Assembly (NCBI GenBank): GCA_963989385.1
Contig: OZ022513.1
Location: forward strand, 19,885,928-19,949,927
Reading direction: 5' to 3'
Source: Ctena decussata
Lineage: Eukaryota > Mollusca > Bivalvia > Lucinida > Lucinidae
Length of the DNA stretch: 64,000 nucleotides
Shown: in pieces, positions 32,952-45,863 of the stretch
Layout: the number at the start of each line of letters is the position of its first letter
How positions within the stretch are numbered: the first letter of the stretch is position 1
Made by a program: the position numbers and the translations under genes
The notes under the pieces: model-generated
The model's input: only the letters and a program-made list of their open reading frames with translations
Database searches by the model: none
What the model was told of the DNA's origin: nothing

Positions 32952-33130
32952 TTTAGCTCACCTGAGCCTTACAGTATTGGTGTTAGCTGCCTCTGTCATC
33001 CATCCATAAACATTTTCAAACTTCTCTGAAACCACTGGGCAGACTGAACTCAAATTTCATATGGAGCCTGCATGGATCAAAGGATTGAAAGTTCTTCAAA
33101 TGATCTTGGTCACATGACCAAGGTGGCCGC
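32952..33130. repeat. Second, truncated TTTTAGCTCACCTGAGC element
   Basis: It begins TTTTAGCTCACCTGAGC and carries CTTGGTCACATGACCAAGGTGG (33108-33129), a palindromic word. Only the left end is recognised. Confidence 0.4.
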
Positions 33131-34223
33131 CATTCCCATATATGGTAAGAACTCTTATGAATCTTCACTAGAGCCAGTTGAACTGATTAATGCACACCAT
33201 GGCTCTCTTGTTATAATAGCCTACTGAACAGTTAAATACAACAAACTGCGTCGCATACATGTCTGGGGTCTTTGGAATTCATGCTTATTAAGTTATCCTC
33301 TTATCGTTTTAGCTACAATTTCAAGTCCGCTCCGTAACTCAAATGCCCTTCGAAACAGTTTCAAGAAAATTTTCGGTTTAACGACACAATTTGCCGCGTA
33401 AATGACTCCTCAGCATGCACACAACGTTTGATCAACATTGAATCACGTTTGTTTAGTGTTGATTCAACGTTGTGTGCCCAGTGGGCCATAGCTCTTACTT
33501 TAAACTGATACCTGTTGATCATTTCCCTTGACGGTTTTGGTGCAGTTTCTTGTATGCTCTAAGGCTTTATTATTATTCATACTTTCATGATATTTAATTA
33601 AAAACAGTGTTTTGCGTACAAGAATGACTGAAATGGTGTTCCTCATCTTTAAGTTGTGTCTCCCTGACGTTACTATTTTCATGTCCGTGCATTAGAGTTT
33701 CGTAAGCGCCCCATAACTTGAATACTTTTGGGAAGAAACAGATAAAATCAGTCATTACTCTTTCTAAAAATATGTTCATCGGGATGGATATCTGATCACG
33801 GAAAGGGTCTCCATCGTGGTGTTGTTCGAAGCTTCGTCTCTAGGCGTTTAATTATTTTATCCTTGTGCACTTTGGAAATTTAGATGACAAATGGCCCGAA
33901 ATAACAGGTATACTGTTGCAAGCCCAATCCAACTCATCCGAACACCAAACCCTGCTTGCAATTAGATATTAAATAAATACATAAATAAACAAATAAATAA
34001 AGAAAAACATGAATTAATAAATGAATAAATAAAAACGTTGCAAGCGACTGCGCGATAGCAACTGTAAACCGTATCCCCTTTGCGTTTTCTAGGTTCTCCT
34101 TCTTTCCAAAAGTGCAGGAGCAGACAACCCCCATGGAGCAACTGTTTTTATCATGTCAGGAAGCGATCATTCTTTTAATCACTTGCTGTATGTTTCATCA
34201 ACTCTGATCTTATGTACTTTTTT
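33131..34223. other. Intergenic with small repeats
   Basis: 33412-33487 is an imperfect palindrome ending TTGATTCAACGTTGTGTGC. 33970-34032 is an AAAT/AAATA low-complexity tract. No gene is supported. Confidence 0.5.
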
Positions 34224-34348
34224 GAGCTTGACACGACAAAACCAACAGAGCGGCATGTGCGCCCATATAAGTCTCAGATCAGCTTGGTCAGGCGCCCAGT
34301 CTCATCAGAGTCTTCGATTTGGGCGTACATGCCACTTTGCTGCGGCTC
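34224..34348. repeat. Fold-back MITE family A, internally deleted copy
   Basis: GAGCTTGACACGACAAAACC to CTGCGGCTC in only 125 bp; most of the right half is lost. Confidence 0.65.
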
Positions 34349-35266
34349 GTTTCATGGTGTTGTACTATGCACATGTATATAGCACCGGGATATATGGATG
34401 ACGACCGATTTTGATCATGAAAGACAGCCGCTACGACTTTGATAATCTGTTACAAGTCCGATTCAAGTCTGATTGTGTACACATTTTTGTGATTTTATTC
34501 AGTCAGTATATTTCATCACTTTTAAAATTCTATTGACTTTCATAAACTTTTAAATGTGCAAGAAAATTAATTGCTCTGCTTCTGTACGTGAAATTTAGAA
34601 TAAACAAGTAATATCTTTAAAAGAAAGATAATCGGCTTAGATTAAATAGAAGTGTGTAATGAGTTGTAATGATTCAGGTACATGTAAGATATCGAATGTG
34701 CTGATCAGATTGTATGGATGCGCATGTTCATATGCATATTTGTTGTTGGTGTTGGGATTTCGATTTCAGAAATACTGTTGAATTTTGATTGGGGCCTGTC
34801 TGTGTTGCACATAACAATAAGGATTGCTGACCGCCCAACATATAACCTTAAAAGTGTCGCAGTTCCAACACATCAAGAACAACAAAGCTAGCAACAATTA
34901 CTTATATTTTTATTAATTTCGTCTTCGATTTCTGTGTCAAGTTATGTTGTTGGTTTTATATTTTACATGAGCTATATAACAGGCGAAATGTGCTTAGGCA
35001 AAAAGCGATTTGGACCGAAATATCTAGATTCATCACGACACGGTTTATAGGCCAACAATCAAATGAAACTGAAAGTAGAAAGAGAAAGTGAAAGTAAGCT
35101 ACTTACATCAAAATCCATTGGCCAGTGAAATACTTAAAATGTAGGCCAATAGTAAGGTTATACAGCTAAAGCCGAAAAATATACTGGTAGAAGTGTGATT
35201 ACTGGAGCTATTTACACAAATATTTCAGTCTATATTTTTCCTTGGTTGACATCAAAGTTGCAGCTC
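34349..35266. other. Intergenic, nothing recognised
   Basis: AT-rich with no coding signal. About 95 bp before its end the word CCGAAAAATATAC resembles CCGAAAAATAATAC, found inverted just outside the right end of the giant structure (about 56566-56579). Confidence 0.4.
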
Positions 35267-36536
35267 TGTCACCACGCAAAATGTTATAACAACGCAAAAT
35301 GTAATAAAGTTATAACATTTTGCGTCGATCAAAATTTTTTCCATAACGCAATTTGTAATAAATTTCTATAAACGATGTTTACCTATCGGCTTGAAGAAGA
35401 ATGTAAAAATCGAGTGTTGATAAGCATGATAAGCACCTAACAAGTTCCGAAAATTCGATATCAAGTATAACTGTTCGATTTTTATTTTGCTTCCAATCCA
35501 TCTAAAAAGTTATAACATTTTGCATCGATCAGACTTTTACCCCTAACGCAATTTGTAATAAATTTCTACATTCGAAAATTTACTATCAGTTTAAAAAAAT
35601 TATATTAAAACCCAGTGTTTATAAGCATGATAAACACCTAAAAATCAGAAAAGTTGATATCAAGTATCACTGTTCGATTTTATTTTGCATATAATAATTC
35701 TTAAAAGTTATAACATTTTGCGTCGATCAACATTTCCCCCCTGACGCAATTTGTAATAAATTTCTATATACGATGTTTAACTATCGGTTTGACGAAGTAT
35801 GTAAAAACCGAGTGTTGATAAGTATGATAAGCACCTAACAAGTCCCGAAAAATCGATATCAAGATAACTGTTCGAGTTTATTTTGCTTCCAATCCATCTA
35901 AAAAGTTATAACCTTTTGCGTCGATCAAACTTTTTCCCCTCACGCAATTTGTAATAAATTTCTACATTCGAAGATTTACTATCGGTTTGAAGAAAAATGT
36001 TAAATCCCAGTGTTTATAAGCACGATAAGCACCTAACAAGTTCAGAAAGTCGATATCAAGTATCACTGTTCGATTTTATTCTCATATAATACATCTTAAA
36101 AGATATAACATTTTGCGTCGATCAAATATTTTCCCCTAACGCAATTTGTAATAAATTTCTATATACGATGTTTACCTATCGGATTGAAGAAGTATGTTAA
36201 AACCGAGTGTTGATGAGCATAATAAGCACCTAATAAATTCCGAAATGTCGATATCAAGTATAATTGTTCGATTTTATTTTGCTTATAATACATCTTAAAA
36301 GTTATAACATTTTGCGTCGATCAAACTTTTTCCCATGACGCAATTTGCAATAAATTTCTAAATTTCTATATACGATGCTTAACTATCGGTTTGATGAAGA
36401 ATGTAAAAACCGAGTGTTGATAAGCATGATAAGCACCTTACAAGTTCAAAAAGTCGTTATCAAGTATAGCTGTTCGATTTCTTTTTGTTTCCAATACATT
36501 TAAGAAGTTATAACATTTTGCGTCGATCAAATTTTT

Positions 36537-36630
36537 TTTCAAAACCCTTGATGTTGGGGATAGGGTTTGGGATATGATTCAGTCAGTTCCTGAAGTGTAG
36601 TTACTCTTTAAATTTATAAGCATGATAAAA
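36537..36630. repeat. Non-satellite insert shared with the core (copy 1)
   Basis: CAAAACCCTTGATGTTGGGG through GTGTAGTTACTCTTTAA replaces part of a monomer. The same replacement occurs at about 41390-41465, and a diverged version is in the core at about 43422-43495 (CTTTGATGTTTGGGATAAGG). Confidence 0.75.
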
Positions 36631-37810
36631 CTGAGTGTTGATAAGCATGATAAGCACCTAACAAACTCCGAAAAATCGATATAAAGTATAAATGTTCGAT
36701 TTATTTTCCTATCCATCTGAATATTTATAACATTTTGCGTCTATCAAAATTTTTCTCCTAACGCAATGTGTAATAAATTTCTATATTCGAAGATTTACTA
36801 TCGGTTTGAAGAAGTTGTAAACACCCAGTGTTTATAAGCATGCTAAGCACCTAACAAGTTCAGAAACGTCGATATCAAGTATCACTGTTCGGTTTTATAT
36901 TGCATATACTACATCTTAAAAGTCATAACATTTGCGTCGATCAAAATTTTTCCCCTGACGCAATTTGTAATAAATTTCTACATTCGAAGATTTACTATCG
37001 GTTTGAAGAACATGTTAAAACCCAGCGTTAATAAGCATAATAAGCACCTAACAAGTATAGAAAAGTCGATATCAAGTATAACTGTTCGATTTTTTTTGGA
37101 ATATAAAACATCTTAAAAGTAATAACATTTTGCTTTATAAAAAATTTTCCCCTAACGCAATTTGTAATAAATTTCTATATTCGATGTTTACCTACCGGTT
37201 TGAATAAGAATTTAAAAAACGAGTGTTGATAAGCATGATAAGCACCTAACAAGTTCCGAAAAGTTGATATCAAGTTTAACTGTTCGATTTTATTTTGCTT
37301 CCAATCCATCTAAAAAGTTATAACATTTTGCGTCGATCAAACTTTTTCCCCTAACGCAATTTGTAATAAATATCTACATTCGAAGATTTTCTACTGGTTG
37401 GAAGAAGTTGTTAAAAGCCATTGTTTGTAAGCATGATAAGCACCTAACAAGTTCAGAAAAGTCGATATCAAGTCTCACTGTTCGATTTTATTTTGCATAT
37501 AATACATCTTAAAAGTTATAACATTTTGCGTCGATCAAACTTTTTCCCCTAACGCAATTTGTAATAAATATCTACATTCGAAGATTTTCTACTGGTTGGA
37601 AGAAGTTGTTAAAAGCCAGTGTTTATAAGCATGATAAGCACCTAACAAGTTCAGAAAAGTCGATATCAAGTCTCACTGTTCTATTTTATTTTGCATATAA
37701 TACATCTTAAAAGTTATAACATTTTGCGTTATCAAAATTTTTCCCCTGATGCAATTTGTAATAAATTTCTACATTCGAAGATTTACTATCGGTTTGAAGA
37801 ATAGGTTATA

Positions 37811-38461
37811 GGCCGTTTGCGAAAAAGTGGAGGGCAAAAAATCGATTTAATTTCTTTACTATTGAATGAATTTTCATGAAACTTTGCAGACCTTTATCTA
37901 TTACCCATACGAACTCATGCAAGGAAACATAGATTTTTTTGATAATTAAATAAAAAATTGTCAAATTAACTAATTGTTAAAATCTGTCCCTAATCTTTGA
38001 AGTTTTACGCTTGGTTGGTGCAGTTTTTGGAACAGCCTGTGTTGTACAGACTATATCCCTTATATGGACATTTACTCATATATAGGAGAAACACATAAGA
38101 AAATCCTTTTCAAATGATTGGCCCATTATCTTTAAAGCCTCTTGTTTACCCAGTAGTGAGTGAGCACATTTCAGACCACATAGTAATTTGTGAGTGAGTA
38201 ATAGTATTAGTATAGTAACTATAGAACAACAATGGCTGTTGTACCATTATGGTTACCTCCTGTGTAAGGATGGCATAAAACTGAGAAGAAAAATGGTAAT
38301 GATTAATAGGGAAACTTTTAATTCAAACGTCAAAAAATTCTACATTTTCTGGCATGAGTTCGTATAGGTAACAGATAATGGTATGCAAAGTTTCATGAAA
38401 ATCTATTCAATATTAAAGAAATTATATGGATTTTTTGCCCTCCACTTTTTCGCAAACGGCC
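37811..38461. mobile_element. 651-bp inverted-repeat element inside the left arm
   Basis: GGCCGTTTGCGAAAAAGTGG opens it and CCACTTTTTCGCAAACGGCC closes it. The inverted match continues for about 115 bp (GAATTTTCATGAAACTTTGC, ACGAACTCATGC). TATA/TA lies on both sides. It interrupts a monomer and is non-coding. Confidence 0.8.
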
Positions 38462-38740
38462 TATAATAATAAGTGTTTATAAGCATGATAAGCACCTTAC
38501 AAGTTCAGAAAAGTCGACATCAAGTATAACTGTTCGATTGTATTTTGCATATAAAATATCTTAAAAGTTTTAACATTTTGCGTTGATCAAAATTTTTCCC
38601 ATGACGCAATTTGTAATAAATTTCTATATACGATGTTTACCTATCGGTTTGAAGAAGAATTTAAAAAGCGATTGTTGATAAGTATGATAAGCACCTAACA
38701 AGATCCGAAAAGTCGATATCAAGTGTAACCGTTCGATTTT

Positions 38741-39717
38741 TAGCTCGCCTGAACGAAAGTTCAGGAAGAGCTATTGTTGTCACCCCGGCGTCAGCGTCCG
38801 CGTCCGCGTCGGCGTCGGCGTCCGGATTGGGTGTTTTGGTTAAAGTTTTTTAAAGACCTATATCTCCTTAACCCATGGATGGATTCTTTTGATACATGCA
38901 CTGTAGGTAGATATTGGTCCAAAGTTTAACAGAGTACCACCCCGACCCCACTCCATGACTTAGATGTCAAGATCATGGACTTAGAAAATTGGGAGTATTT
39001 TTGGACTGGATGTTTTGGTTAAAGTTTTATAAAGCCCAATATCTCCTTAACACACGGATGGATTCCTTTGATACTTGCACTGTAGTTAGATATTGGTTCA
39101 AAGTTTTCTAAGGTACTACCCTTCCCCCTTCAGTGACCTTAATGTCAAGGTCATGGACTTAGAAATTTGTCTTTTTATTGATTGCATGTTCTGGTTAAAG
39201 TCTTTTAAAGACACATATCTCTTGAACCCAGTGATGAATTCTTTTTATATTTGCACTTTAGTTAGATATTAGTCCAAAGTTTTGCCTAGTACTACCCCAA
39301 CCCCGCTCAGTGACCTTGATGTCAAGGTCAGGGACTTTGGATATTTGTTCTTTATTAAAGTTTTCTAATTGCATACTGATTCATAATGCTTGGCAGAGAT
39401 TTAGTTTACACTTGAACTGATGTTAGACACTTTTTTGAGTTTTTACGAAACACTATATACTTACCCCACTGGATGACATTGAAGTCAAGGTCACCCCTAC
39501 CTTTTAGTTCTTTAACCTCAAGCTCATGGACTTTGAAATTTCATGTGGATTTTTTTATTTTAATTTTATTTTAAGACTTATTTCTTAGATAGCTTTTGTT
39601 TATAGATGTGTTGTCATTATGGACATGTTTTATGCATAGAAGTCTACACCTCCAAAGCAACTGTGTGATGGGAAAGCACCTATTCAGGCGAGCTATGCTG
39701 TCAGGCGACAGCTCTTG
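38741..39717. mobile_element. TAGCTCGCCTGAAC element with tandem interior
   Basis: It opens TAGCTCGCCTGAACGAAAG and closes near TATTCAGGCGAGCTATGCTG. Inside are about three units of roughly 175 bp with TTAAAG.CTTTTAAAGAC, ATCTCCTTAACCCA and TGTCAAGGTCATGGACTT, after a GCGTCCGCGTCCGCGTCGG tract. It splits a satellite monomer, so it post-dates the array. Confidence 0.75.
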
Positions 39718-42202
39718 TTTTTGCTTCCAATCCATAAAAAAAGTTAAAACATTTTGCGTCGGTCAAACATTTTCCCCAAACGCAATTTGTAATAAATTTG
39801 TACATTCGAAGATTTACTACCGGTTTGAAGAAGTTGTTAAAACCTAGTGTTTATAAGCATGATAAGCACCTAGCAAGCAAGTTCAGAAACGTCGATATCA
39901 AGTATCACTGTTCGACTTTATTTTACATATACTACATCTTAAAAGGTATAACATTTTGCGTCGATCAAATTTTTTCCCCTGACGCAATTTGTAATAAATT
40001 TCTACATTCGACGATTGACTATCAGTTTGAAGAAATTTGTAAAAAACGAGTGTTGATGAGCATGATAAGCACCTATCAAGTCCCGAAAATTCGATATCAA
40101 GTATAACTGTTCGGGTTTGTTTTGCGTCCAATCCATCTAAAAGTAATAACATTTTGCGTCTATCGAACGTTTTCCCCTTACGCAATTTGTAATAAATTTC
40201 TACATTCAAAGATCAACTATCAGTTTCGAAGAAATATGTTAAATCCCAGTGTTTATAAGCATGATAAGCACCTAACAGGTTCAGAAAAGTTGATATCAAG
40301 TATCTCAATTCAATTTTATTGTGCATATAATACATCTTAAAAGTTATAACATTTTGCGTTGATCAAATTTTTCCCATGACGCAGTTTGTCATAAATTTCT
40401 TTACACGATGCTTAAGTATGGGTTTGAAGAAGTATGAAAAACCGAGTGTTGATAAGCATGATAAGCACCTTACAAGTTCCGAAAAGTCGATATCAAATAT
40501 AACTTTCGATTTTAGTTTGCTTCCAATACATTAGAAAAGTTATAACATTTCTCGTCGATCAAAATCCCCCCCCCCCCCCCCCACTAACGCAATATGTAAT
40601 AAATTTCTACATTCGAAGATTTACTATCGGTTTGGAGAATATGTTAAATCCCAAAGTTTATAAGCATGATAAGCACCTTTCAAGTTCCGAAAAGTCGATA
40701 TCAAGTATCACTGTTCGATTTTATTATGCTTCCAATTCATCTAAAACGTTATAACATTTTGTCTCGGTCAAACTTATTCCCTTAGCGCAATTTGTAATAA
40801 ATTTCTACATTCGAAGATGACCTATCGGTTTGAAGAAATATGTTAAAACCCAGTGTTTATAAGCATGATAAGCACCTAACAAGTTCAGAAAAGTCGATAT
40901 CAAGTACCACTGTTCGATTTTATTTTGCATGTTTCACTGTTCGATTTTTTTGCATATAATACACTTTAAAAGTTATAACATTTTGCGTCGATCAAAAGCT
41001 TTCCCCTAACGCAATTTGTAATAAATTTCTATATACGATGTTAACCTATCGGTTTGACGAAGTATGTTAAAACCGAGTGTTGATGAGCATAATAAGCACC
41101 TAATAAATTCCGAAATGTCGATATCAAGTATAATTGTTCGATTTTATTTTGCTTATAATACATCTTAAAAGTTATAACATTTTGCGTCGATCAAACTTTT
41201 TCCCATGACGCAATTTGTAATAAATTTCTAAATTTCTATATACGATGCTTAACTATCGGTTTGATGAAGAATGTAAAATATAAGCACCTTACAAGTTCAG
41301 AAAAGTCGTTATCAAGTATAGCTGTTCGATTTCTTTTTGTTTCCAATACAATTAAGAAGTTATAACTTTTTGCGTCGATCAATTTTTTTTCAAAACCCTT
41401 GATGTTGGGGATAGGGTTTGGGATATGATTCAGTCAGTTCCTGAAGTGTAGTTACTCTTTAATTTATAAGCATGATAAGCACCTTTCAAGTTCCGAAAAG
41501 TCGATATCAAGTATAACTGTTCGATTTTATTATGCTTCCAATTCATCTAAAACGTTATAACATTTTGTCTCGATCAAACTTATTCCCTTAACGCAATTTG
41601 TAATAAGTTTCTACGTTCGAAGATATACTATCGGTTTGAAGAAATATGTTGAAATCCAGTGTTTATAAGCACCTTACAAGTTCAGAAAAGTCGATATCAA
41701 GTATCACTGTTCGATTTCATTTTGCATAAAATACATCGTAAAAGTTATAACATACTGGGTCGATCAAAATTGTTCCCCTAAAGCAATTTGTAATAAATTT
41801 CTATATACGATGTTTAACTATCCGTTAAAACCCATGTTATGATCTGTTTATTATACAGATTCTAGTTGAAAGAAATATGTACCGAATTAGTCGCTGGAAA
41901 TCAACATTTATGAAGTGGAGGTAACTTGTACATCTGCTGAAGGGCAAAGCCTACTTCTAGCAAACACAACAGCAGGACACCTGAGTGAGATAGTAATATT
42001 TTATTGTCTAATGAAACGAGGTTGGCATCTGAAGCGGACACGAGAGATCTTACTCTAAATGTTAGTAAAACACACAGTATTCCTAATATCTCTACGACAG
42101 CTGAAATGCTTCCTGCCCATCTAGCCTCATAGCGCTTGCCGTTTTGTAACGGATAGAGATTATTACGGTTTTTTTTTTGTTTTTTTTTTGTTAGCACCCG
42201 AT

Positions 42203-43085
42203 TTATCACATAGATACAGAATTTCGGACTGCCTAAGAGGCAATCTGCATGTTTGATAAAGCTTGGCCTTCAGCGTTCATCTTTCCCATCGCTCCGATAA
42301 AGGTTTTCCCGGTCCGATACGTTATCGGTCCCGTTGTTAAAGTCAACGACGTCGCGTGAGATACTTCGACGTCAAAATGACGAGAGCGAGTTTGCATAAC
42401 AGAAAATTTCCCATCCTTTCAGAGCTTCTATCTCTCTTATTATCCGTCGTAGACATAAAGTGTGACCACTCATTTTCTTAGTTATGTCTACAATTGATAA
42501 TAAGAGAGATAGAAACTCTGAAAGGATGGGAAATTTTCTGTTCTGCAACATCGCTCTCGCCATTTTAACGTCGAAGTATCTCACGCGACGTCGTTGACGT
42601 TAACGACGGGCCGATAAACGTATCGGACCGGGAAAACCTTTATCGGACCGATGGGCAAGATAAAAGCTCTGAAAGCCAAGCTTTATCAAATATGCAGATT
42701 GCTTCTGACGCAGTTCAAAATGCTGTATCTATGGGATAAAACAAAATATTCAGCCATTTCATATTTATGTTGACACCAACGGGTTCCTTTCGATCTAATT
42801 CAGAAAATGAGTGGTGACACTTTTTGTCATTGATAGATAATAAGAGACATAGAAGCTCTGAAAGGATGGGAAATTTTCTGTTTTGCCACATCGCACTCGC
42901 CATTTTAACGTCGAAGTATCTCACGTGACGTCGTTGACTTTAACAACGGGGCTGATAAACGTTATCAGACCGGGAAACTTTTATCGGACCGGGGAGCAAG
43001 ATAAAGACTCTGAAAGCTCAGCTTTATCAAACATCCAGATTGCTTCTTAGGCAGTCCAAAATTCTGTATCTATGTGATAAACTGA
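42203..43085. repeat. Three-armed inverted repeat
   Basis: The arm ATTTATCACATAGATACAGA... TTTCAGAGCTTCTATCTCTC (42203-42440) is inverted at 42495-42735, and a third arm in the second orientation follows at about 42785-43080 ending TCTGTATCTATGTGATAAAC. All carry GGGAAATTTTCTGTT and CGTCGAAGTATCTCACG words. It looks like a fold-back element with one extra arm. Confidence 0.75.
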
Positions 43086-43098
43086 TCATAACATAAGT

Positions 43099-43210
43099 TT
43101 TTCGTTATAACCCGATTTATCAGCCTTCGACTAATATCGAACCTCGGGCAAACCCTCGGTCCGATATTGGAGTCTCGGGCTGATAAATCGAATGATAACG
43201 AAAGACCTAT
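43099..43210. repeat. Hairpin with CCGATTTATCAGCC / GGCTGATAAATCG
   Basis: The arms also pair through CGAACCTCGGGC / CTCGGTCCGATA-like segments. About 110 bp. Confidence 0.55.
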
Positions 43211-43967
43211 GTAATAATCTCTATTTACCGCCCGAAGGCGCTCCTTTCGTTGCGGTTCCATTTGTTTTATTTTCGGTGCTGTTTTAACTTTTAAATGTGT
43301 TTATTTTAGCATTTCTGTAAACCCAAATTATCTGGTTCAGTAAAGGTAACTGAGTTGCGACCTGTTTGTGAAAGAGCAGCTAACTCGGCTTATCATCTGT
43401 GATTTCATTGTTTGTTCAGTTTTCCCTTTGATGTTTGGGATAAGGTTTGAGTTCTTCTTCGGTCAACTCCCGAAGTATCATTACTCATTTAATTTTTATG
43501 GGTTGTGTTTTTTTTTTATTGTGGTATTTGTAATTGTCTTATATCTTCTTTTCTGAAAGGCTTTATTGTCACTCACAAGAAAGAGAGGAAGGTCCCGTTT
43601 GGGCTGTGTGAAAGTCTAAAATAAAAATAATTGCGGTGTATAAGAGAATATTTGAATTACATTTGCTGAGCTTTTGAACTTCCTGGGTAATTCTCATTCA
43701 AAGATGTAAAAATTCGTCTTTTTGGCTTATAAAGGTTTCAATGGCCTTCTTGCGCATAGTATATAGCAAGAAAGAATTGCGTGAAAATAATCAAAGCAAG
43801 AAAGGGTTAGAAAGGCAATGCATCAGTTCAGTTCCATGTCAGTATCAAAGTACTTAACATAGATAACCAAATACACGTATTACTTACAATGCCTTATAAC
43901 AGTCACGTTGTACGTGGCTGGTTGTGTGTGAGGTGGTGTTGCTCCTAAATATGGTGTCTGGTTTGTG

Positions 43968-44287
43968 CCGTTTCGTCTTTTCGCGGCAAAAAGACGCTAG
44001 GCGAAAAGACGTAAAGACGAAAAGACTCCATGCGAAAAGAAACCATGCGAAAAGACGAAATAATGCCATGCAAAAGACGAAAAAACAAAACGTGTCACGC
44101 AAAAAGACGAAAAAACGCCACACAAAAAGACAAAGAGACGAAAAGATTTAAAGACTCCATGCGAAAAGACACCTTGCGAAAAGACGAAAAGACGAAATAA
44201 CGCCATGCGAAAAGACAAAAAAATAAAACGTTCCACGTTAAAAGACAAAACAAAAACGCCACGTAAAGACAAAGATACCCCATGTAT
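43968..44287. repeat. GAAAAGACG periodic array, first part
   Basis: Repeats of GAAAAGACGCCATGCGAAAA-type words with loose 9-20 bp spacing. Removing the element at 44288-44912 joins this to 44913-45005. Lys/Arg-rich (plus) and Phe-rich (minus) frames are by-products. Confidence 0.7.
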
Positions 44288-44912
44288 GGCAAGCCAAGTG
44301 CACAATGAGTCTACAAACATAGGTTTGAAAATTACAAACACGGGTTTTTACTCAAACCTATGTTTGAAAATCACTATCATAGGTTTATGGTTTTCTACCA
44401 TGGGTTTTACAATCTGCATCATAGGTTTCAAATCCTGACATTATAAAACTCGTGATTTAACCTTAAAACATAAGTTTGGACAAAATTATGGTAGCCAAGT
44501 GCATAATAAGTCTCCAAACACAAGTTTATAAAATTCAGTCATGGGTTTCGAGTTCAAACATAGGTTTTAAATAATTATTTACAATCATAGTTTTTTTGAA
44601 ACCTATGATAGAGATTCAAAACCCATGATAGAGAGGCATAAACCTATGATTTTCAAACATTGGTTTGAGTAAAAACCTGTGTTTGTAATTTAAAAACCTA
44701 TATTTGTAGACTTATTGTGCAATTAGCAAGCATAAATTGTTGCAAACACAGGTTAGAAGGTTATGTCACTGGTTTTAGAATGTCTTATTTAAAACCTATG
44801 ATAGAACTATAAAAACCTATGTTAGAGAATCTCAAACTTGGGTTAGAAGTTCAAACATAGGTTTGTAATTTTCAAACCTATATTTGTAGACTTACTGTGC
44901 ACTAGGGTTGCC
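44288..44912. mobile_element. Fold-back element of ACATAGGTTT words
   Basis: GGCAAGCCAAGTGCACAATG opens it and GTGCACTAGGGTTGCC closes it. The interior is built from AAACATAGGTTTGAAAATC in the left half and its inverse AAACCTATGATAGAG in the right half. It splits the GAAAAGACG array. Confidence 0.75.
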
Positions 44913-45318
44913 ATATCCATGCGAAAAGACACCATGCGAAAAGACAAAATAACATCAAGCGAAAAGACGAAAAACAAACCCGCCACGTAAAAAAGACGAA
45001 AATGCATCTGGCAGAATATTCGTACTTCGTCATCTAGGTTATTGAGTTTTATCTTGGACAGGTAGATCTCCAGAGATCTTTCGGTTGATCTCCGAATTTT
45101 AACGACAGTATGCGATAATCGCAGGTGTCAAGGTATTTCCTCAGGCTAATATTCTTATCTCGATCATGATAAAATATCGATCTTTATGACTTTAATTGAA
45201 TATTGAATACATTTCACTTAGAATAGTCAGACTCATGCATAAAATAATCACGGTAATGTAATTAAACCTTTTGGATTTCCTGTGCATTATGCTGTCAGAA
45301 CACATGATAATGATATCT

Positions 45319-45319
<1 letters not shown>

Positions 45320-45382
<63 letters not shown>

Positions 45383-45384
45383 TT
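45320..45384. repeat. (AAT)n(ATT)n palindromic microsatellite
   Basis: About ten AAT triplets are followed directly by about eleven ATT triplets, a perfect self-complementary hairpin of roughly 65 bases. Confidence 0.9.
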
Positions 45385-45863
45385 TCAAAGATGTTTGGTT
45401 CTTAAAAGGATGGTGTCATTCTCCAGAAATCCAAAATGATTTTGGCAGCCAATAAGGGGGAAAAAAGAGGTGCTATATTGGTTATATTTACTAACAGTTC
45501 ATGTCATTTAGTCTCATAATGCAATGATAATCAAAATTTTACGTGACTAAATTCTCTCTCTTTCTCTTAAACATTATATAATACACAATGTATGTTTGAT
45601 TCAAACATAGAATTTAAGTTCAACATTATCAAGAACAATAAATAAATATATAAATGAATTGTATGTCACACAATTGTATAACTGAGGGTTTTGTTAGAAC
45701 AATCAATCAAAAATATGATTGATTGCACAAAATTTTGATTCAAAAGTAATAATAAAAAAAAAAGTCTTGTGAAAATAAGTTTAGTTAAAATTTCATGATG
45801 ATAAAAACCTAGAATTTAATGAGTGAGTAAACATTATGCATTTATTTTATTTTATTTTATTAA

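Larger units (their letters stand above)
35267..41838 (+). repeat. Left satellite arm, about 24 monomers of 198 bp
   Basis: The anchor TATAACATTTTGCGTCGATC recurs at 35311, 35511, 35709, 35907, 36104, 36303 and onward, about 198 bp apart. Two monomer types alternate. One type has CCGAGTGTTGATAAGC, TTCCGAAAA and TTGCTTCCAATCCATC; the other has CCAGTGTTTATAAGC, TTCAGAAAAG and TTGCATATAATACATC. The real repeat is therefore a dimer of about 396 bp. The array is interrupted by elements at 37811-38461 and 38741-39717. A run of 17 C lies at 40566-40582. Confidence 0.85.

Noticed and set aside
40566..40582. Poly-C run as an assembly gap or regulatory site
   Set aside because: It lies at the usual CCCC position of a satellite monomer and is most simply a homopolymer expansion or sequencing error.
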